8,347 nt of DNA from Elusimicrobiota bacterium (GTDB lineage: Bacteria; CG03): assembly GCA_021161625.1 (NCBI GenBank), contig JAGHAG010000164.1, positions 1 through 8,347 on the forward strand, read 5' to 3'. Within the stretch, counting starts at the first letter, position 1. Each line of letters begins with the position of its first letter. This document shows, one piece after another, positions 5,598 to 8,347 of the stretch. The translations under genes were made by a program, and so were the position numbers. Below the pieces are notes generated by a model. The model saw only the letters and a list, made by a program, of their open reading frames with translations, had not been told where the DNA came from and searched no databases.

Positions 5598-7022
5598 CTA
5601 CTGTATGCTCAAAATCTCCTGTAAGGATTTTGAAACAATCTCAGCAAGTTCTTTTAGTGCCTTTGTCCTTGCTCTACCAAAATTTATCTGAACTGCTGTC
5701 TTTGAATCTGTCTTGGAAAGTGTAATTTTCTTTGTTTTAATTTCCACAATTTTGTAATCCGCATTAACCGTAACACTTCTTAAACTATAGACATTTCCGT
5801 TGTCAATGGTTTGCAATTTTCCCACCACAAGAACATCCACACCTTTTTCCTTTAAAAATTCGCAAAAAACACCCTGCTCAAAATTTTCAAAATTAATTCC
5901 AGTTGGTATATTTGAAAAACTTTTTATGTTAACACCAACCTCTGTAAGTTTTTCTGCAAGAGAAACTTCAAAAGACCCAACCCTTTTTCTTTCCTCGTCC
6001 CAGAACAGAATACAGACACTCTTTCCCCCAAAATCAGAAGCCCTTAAGATAATAGAAATCTGCGATTGCAAAATGATATTTTCAAGAACTTCTCTTTGTT
6101 TTTTAGATATTGCGTTTTTTATTGTTTCTATAAACTGCGCTTTGGCTGGAATAAAATTTATCTTTACAACACCTGCCTGAAATTTTATTTTTGAAATTTT
6201 AAATGTTGCAATTCCGTTTTCATCTGTTTTTACAGGTGAAGAGATTTCCCCTTCCCCCTGCTTAAATTCTGCAAGAATACCTAAAAATGCATAGGGAATT
6301 TCCTCTCCTTCTACATTTAAAACGGCTAAAATCTGTGGCTCCCTGCCCTTTACTTTCTGCGGTTTTAATGAGATATTTCCAAGAACTTCCTTTAATTTTT
6401 CAAAACTTCTTCTGTATTCTACACAAGTCGGTTGATCTGAGAGGATATAAAGATTTTCAAGAAGTTTTTCCACAGCATCCTTAACCCTTCTGTTACTTAA
6501 AAGTTTCGTGTAATCTTCAAGATTGAAACGTGCGGTTGAACGATTCTGTCTCTGTTCTTCTTCTATCCTTCTTCTCTCGGCTGCAATCTCTTTGTCTGAA
6601 TACCTCACGAGGACATACACATCATAAAATCTTTTGTCTCCGTCAACATATTCCTCAGAATAAATTTCTTTTATTTTGTGACCCTTAAGTTTTGCTTTGC
6701 CTTTTTCACTGTATTCATCAAGCATTTTTGTTATTACTTTGCTTGCCTTGATTTCCTTTTCAATTCTCATATCAGTTCCTATTGTAACACCTATTGTTGT
6801 CAGAACCTGTTTGAGTGCCTCTTCAATTGCTTTTCTGAGGGCAGTGGCTCTGTCAGGCTGGTTCTGGGCTATCCCTATAAAATAATGATAACCCTTTTCT
6901 TCGGGGATGTAAGAAATCCATTTAGGTTTTTTCCTTGCGGAACTCCATATCTTTTTGGGAGCACAGAAAGCCACTTCCACACTTAAAAAGAATACTGAAA
7001 AAAGAAGAAATGTTTTTTTCAT
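5598..7022 (-). CDS. Exported LPP20-like protein with Ig-like and C-terminal envelope-type domains, function unknown
   Basis: I chose the ATG at 7020-7022 (474 residues). It opens a signal peptide (MKKTFLLFSVFFLSVEVAFC), whereas the longer reading from 7070 would put 16 polar residues in front and overlap dksA by 44 bases. Residues about 30-150 look like the LPP20 family: PKWISYIPEEKGYHYFIGIA, then an Ala/Lys-rich helix, then FYDVYVLVRYSDKEI. A charged helical linker with ERRRIEEEQRQ follows (about 149-160). Residues about 228-295 contain TDENGIATFKI, typical of Ig-like or carboxypeptidase-regulatory beta domains. The C-terminal part (about 355-474) includes VDVLVVGKLQ, a long beta stretch and the helix KALKELAEIVSKSLQEIL, resembling the folds of CsgG/FlgT/TolB-N-like periplasmic proteins. 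The sequence VAFC is a poor lipobox because Phe precedes Cys, so it is probably periplasmic or surface-exposed and not lipidated. It starts four bases after dksA. No function can be assigned; the domain calls are by eye. Confidence 0.7.
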   Translation of the reverse strand: MKKTFLLFSVFFLSVEVAFCAPKKIWSSARKKPKWISYIPEEKGYHYFIGIAQNQPDRATALRKAIEEALKQVLTTIGVTIGTDMRIEKEIKASKVITKMLDEYSEKGKAKLKGHKIKEIYSEEYVDGDKRFYDVYVLVRYSDKEIAAERRRIEEEQRQNRSTARFNLEDYTKLLSNRRVKDAVEKLLENLYILSDQPTCVEYRRSFEKLKEVLGNISLKPQKVKGREPQILAVLNVEGEEIPYAFLGILAEFKQGEGEISSPVKTDENGIATFKISKIKFQAGVVKINFIPAKAQFIETIKNAISKKQREVLENIILQSQISIILRASDFGGKSVCILFWDEERKRVGSFEVSLAEKLTEVGVNIKSFSNIPTGINFENFEQGVFCEFLKEKGVDVLVVGKLQTIDNGNVYSLRSVTVNADYKIVEIKTKKITLSKTDSKTAVQINFGRARTKALKELAEIVSKSLQEILSIQ

Positions 7023-7026
7023 CCCA

Positions 7027-7542
7027 TCACATCTCTCCTTTTTCTGCACATTTTGAACAATATCGTGCATAAGGGATGAGTTTTAACCTGCGTATGCTTA
7101 TTTCTTTGCCACAAATTTCACAGATACCAAACTTTCCTGCCTTTATTTTTTTAAGGGCTGTCTCCACATCTTCAAGACGTCGGACATAACTGTCAACCTG
7201 TTCAAACATAATATCTCTTTCAACAGATGCCTGTGCCTCATCATGTTCATCATTTACAGTCCCTGTCCATGCATCTCTTTTTGCTTCATCAATTCTTTTT
7301 TGAAACAATTTTCTATCTTCCTCAAGTTCTGCAATTATCTTTTCTAACAGTTTTTTCCTTGTGGGACTCATTTTTGAGGGCATTTTTTTTACGCCTGTTT
7401 TCTTTTCTGGCACTCTTTTTTTTCTTTTTGCTTTTTTTAAGGAAACTCTTTTTCTACTTTTCCCTGTTTTCAAAGTCTTTTTTTTCTTTTTAATTGGCTT
7501 TTTTGTTTTGTGCTTTCTGGCTTTTATTTTTTTCTTCTTCAT
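7027..7542 (-). CDS. dksA: DksA/TraR-family zinc-finger regulator with a lysine-rich N-terminal tail
   Basis: The 171-residue protein has three parts. Residues 1-57 are a basic tail (27 Lys, 5 Arg). Residues about 60-135 are a charged helical region, as in the DksA coiled coil. Residues 138-167 hold a four-cysteine finger, C141-x2-C144 and C162-x2-C165, in the order FGICEICGKEI...YARYCSKC. The helix-turn region contains D98-x-x-D101-x-A103, which fits the DxxDxA tip motif by which DksA acts inside the RNA polymerase secondary channel. Family proteins tune transcription initiation, often with ppGpp, in the cytoplasm. The start is supported by AGGAGG four bases upstream of the ATG, so the tail is very likely translated; starting at M58 would give a protein without it. 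The start overlaps the decarboxylase stop by ATGA, and the stop is four bases before the next gene. The tail resembles histone H1-like or Lys-rich bacterial tails and suggests nucleic-acid binding, which is inference. Family assignment is firm; a true dksA orthologue is likely but not proven. Confidence 0.88.
   Translation of the reverse strand: MKKKKIKARKHKTKKPIKKKKKTLKTGKSRKRVSLKKAKRKKRVPEKKTGVKKMPSKMSPTRKKLLEKIIAELEEDRKLFQKRIDEAKRDAWTGTVNDEHDEAQASVERDIMFEQVDSYVRRLEDVETALKKIKAGKFGICEICGKEISIRRLKLIPYARYCSKCAEKGEM
7035..7038 (-). promoter_or_regulatory. Probable ribosome binding site of the LPP20-like gene
   Basis: GGAG within GGAGAG lies in the last codons of the dksA-like gene, 12 bases before the ATG at 7020-7022. 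This spacing is longer than ideal. Translation may lean on coupling to the upstream stop codon at 7027-7029. No better site exists for the upstream alternative start at 7070. Confidence 0.45.
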
Positions 7543-8347
7543 GACTCCTCCTTACTTATATCAATCACTCTGATAAATTCTAACTTATTTGTTTGAATTT
7601 TTCCATATTTAAAAACTTTCCATTTGGAGTTGTCAATAAATTTAAGATATCTGACAACTTCTTCTGTAATTCTCTCACCCGGGAGAAGCACGGGTATTCC
7701 TGGGGGATAAGGTGCAATTGTTTCCGCGCAGATATATCCCACAGATTCATCTATCGGGACCTTCTTTTTTTTATACTTTGTAAAAACTTCCCTCGGGCTT
7801 AAAACAATCTCCATTGGTGTGGCAGGAAAATAAAAATTGTTAAACTTTATGGGTTTTCGTGGTTGAAGAGATTTTATCGCCTTTACAAATGCCTTAATAT
7901 CTTCTTTTGTATTTCCAAAACCAAGAGGCGCAATAATTCCAAGTGGATTTGCACAATCTATTCCAATCCCGAACTTTTTGAGGGTCTTTTGTACTGCAAA
8001 TCCTGTGTATCCAAGACAGTTTGTCAGAACCGTTATTTTGCTTGTATCAAAAAAGTAGTTTTTCGGGATTGTGTCCTGGGTTAATACACTTTCCTGATTA
8101 AATTTCATCAATTCTTCCTGGGCTTTCTTCCCCAGATTCATCATTTTATGGGTCAGTTCTTTCCCTTTTCTTTTAAGCAAGTCCTGTGTATAACTGATTG
8201 TAAGGAGCATGGGATAAAATGGAGAAGTTGTTGTAAGGATGGAAATTGCTTTTTCAACTTTGCTCGTATCAACTCTATCAGAACAGATATGAAGAATTGA
8301 CCCTTGAGAAAATGTAGGAAAAATTTTGTGAAAACTGTGAATAACAA
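7539..8347 (-). CDS. Orn/Lys/Arg decarboxylase-family PLP enzyme, C-terminal part (5' end beyond window)
   Basis: This is the 3' portion of a gene that enters from the right edge; 268 codons are visible. The frame is open to the edge, so the ATG at 8208-8210 is internal and not the start. Near the edge the protein reads HSFHK; the lysine (codon 8325-8327) fits the PLP Schiff-base lysine of fold-type I decarboxylases, in the family's S-x-H-K context. It is followed by FSQGSILHI and VDTSKVEKAISILTTTSP, matching the end of the large domain. The C-terminal domain carries YPPGIPVLLPGERI, a hallmark of the Orn/Lys/Arg decarboxylase C-terminal domain. Family members remove the carboxyl group of arginine, lysine or ornithine in the cytoplasm, giving polyamine precursors or consuming acid. 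The substrate cannot be told from this fragment. The stop codon overlaps the next gene's ATG (ATGA), so the two are probably co-translated. The family call is firm; substrate and role are open. Confidence 0.9.
   Translation of the reverse strand, partial: VIHSFHKIFPTFSQGSILHICSDRVDTSKVEKAISILTTTSPFYPMLLTISYTQDLLKRKGKELTHKMMNLGKKAQEELMKFNQESVLTQDTIPKNYFFDTSKITVLTNCLGYTGFAVQKTLKKFGIGIDCANPLGIIAPLGFGNTKEDIKAFVKAIKSLQPRKPIKFNNFYFPATPMEIVLSPREVFTKYKKKKVPIDESVGYICAETIAPYPPGIPVLLPGERITEEVVRYLKFIDNSKWKVFKYGKIQTNKLEFIRVIDISKEES
7547..7552 (-). promoter_or_regulatory. Ribosome binding site of the dksA-like gene
   Basis: AGGAGG lies four bases before the ATG at 7540-7542, inside the last codons of the decarboxylase gene. 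It decides the start and shows that the lysine-rich tail belongs to the protein. Confidence 0.75.

Noticed and set aside
6961..6963. Lipidation of the cysteine at residue 20 of the LPP20-like protein
   Set aside because: VAFC has Phe directly before Cys, which does not meet the lipobox requirement for Gly, Ala or Ser there.
7023..7070. Longer start for the LPP20-like protein
   Set aside because: The 16 extra residues are polar, would bury the signal peptide and would overlap the dksA-like gene by 44 bases without a ribosome binding site.
7361..7573. Plus-strand hydrophobic open frame resembling a membrane protein
   Set aside because: The Phe/Leu richness is the complement of the lysine codons (AAA/AAG) in the basic tail of the dksA-like gene.
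8153..8347. Minus-strand 64-codon frame at the right edge
   Set aside because: Another frame there continues the decarboxylase with HSFHK and VDTSKVEKA, leaving this frame as a shadow.

Overview
This window comes from an AT-rich bacterial chromosome. The bacterial assignment rests on Shine-Dalgarno motifs of the GGAGG type, a bacterial GlyRS beta subunit, a DksA/TraR-type regulator, and dense packing with ATGA start/stop overlaps. DksA together with an exported LPP20-like protein suggests a Gram-negative type of cell. The intergenic palindromes resemble those I associate with poorly cultivated bacterial lineages, but the phylum cannot be fixed from this sequence alone.

Every convincing gene lies on the minus strand, so transcription runs from high to low coordinates. 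First comes the 3' part of a PLP-dependent Orn/Lys/Arg decarboxylase-family gene, cut by the window edge (8347-7539). It overlaps by ATGA a dksA-like zinc-finger gene with a strikingly basic N-terminal tail (7542-7027). Four bases later an exported LPP20-like protein of unknown role begins (7022-5598). A gap of about 70 bases follows, holding a GC hairpin and a heptamer repeat. A tight three-gene set then completes the run: metE (5526-3352), aroC (3355-2174) and glyS (2184-150). The last 149 bases carry three different small repeats and no gene.

The metE-aroC-glyS set joins methionine synthesis, the last shikimate step and glycine tRNA charging. All three belong to amino-acid supply and use, so co-expression is plausible, but they do not form one pathway. 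The decarboxylase (polyamine or acid-stress type), the RNA-polymerase regulator and the envelope protein form a second coupled block. The gap between the two blocks is too short for a SAM riboswitch or T-box.

The clearest anomaly is in glyS. Its reading frame ends at codon 533, and the missing C-terminal anticodon-binding domain continues without loss in the +1 frame, directly at a UUU-UAA-A sequence. This may be a sequencing or assembly error, a real mutation, or +1 frameshifting. The second notable point is the DksA-like protein's 57-residue tail with 27 lysines and 5 arginines. I found no CRISPR array, tRNA, rRNA, transposase or obviously new multi-gene system.
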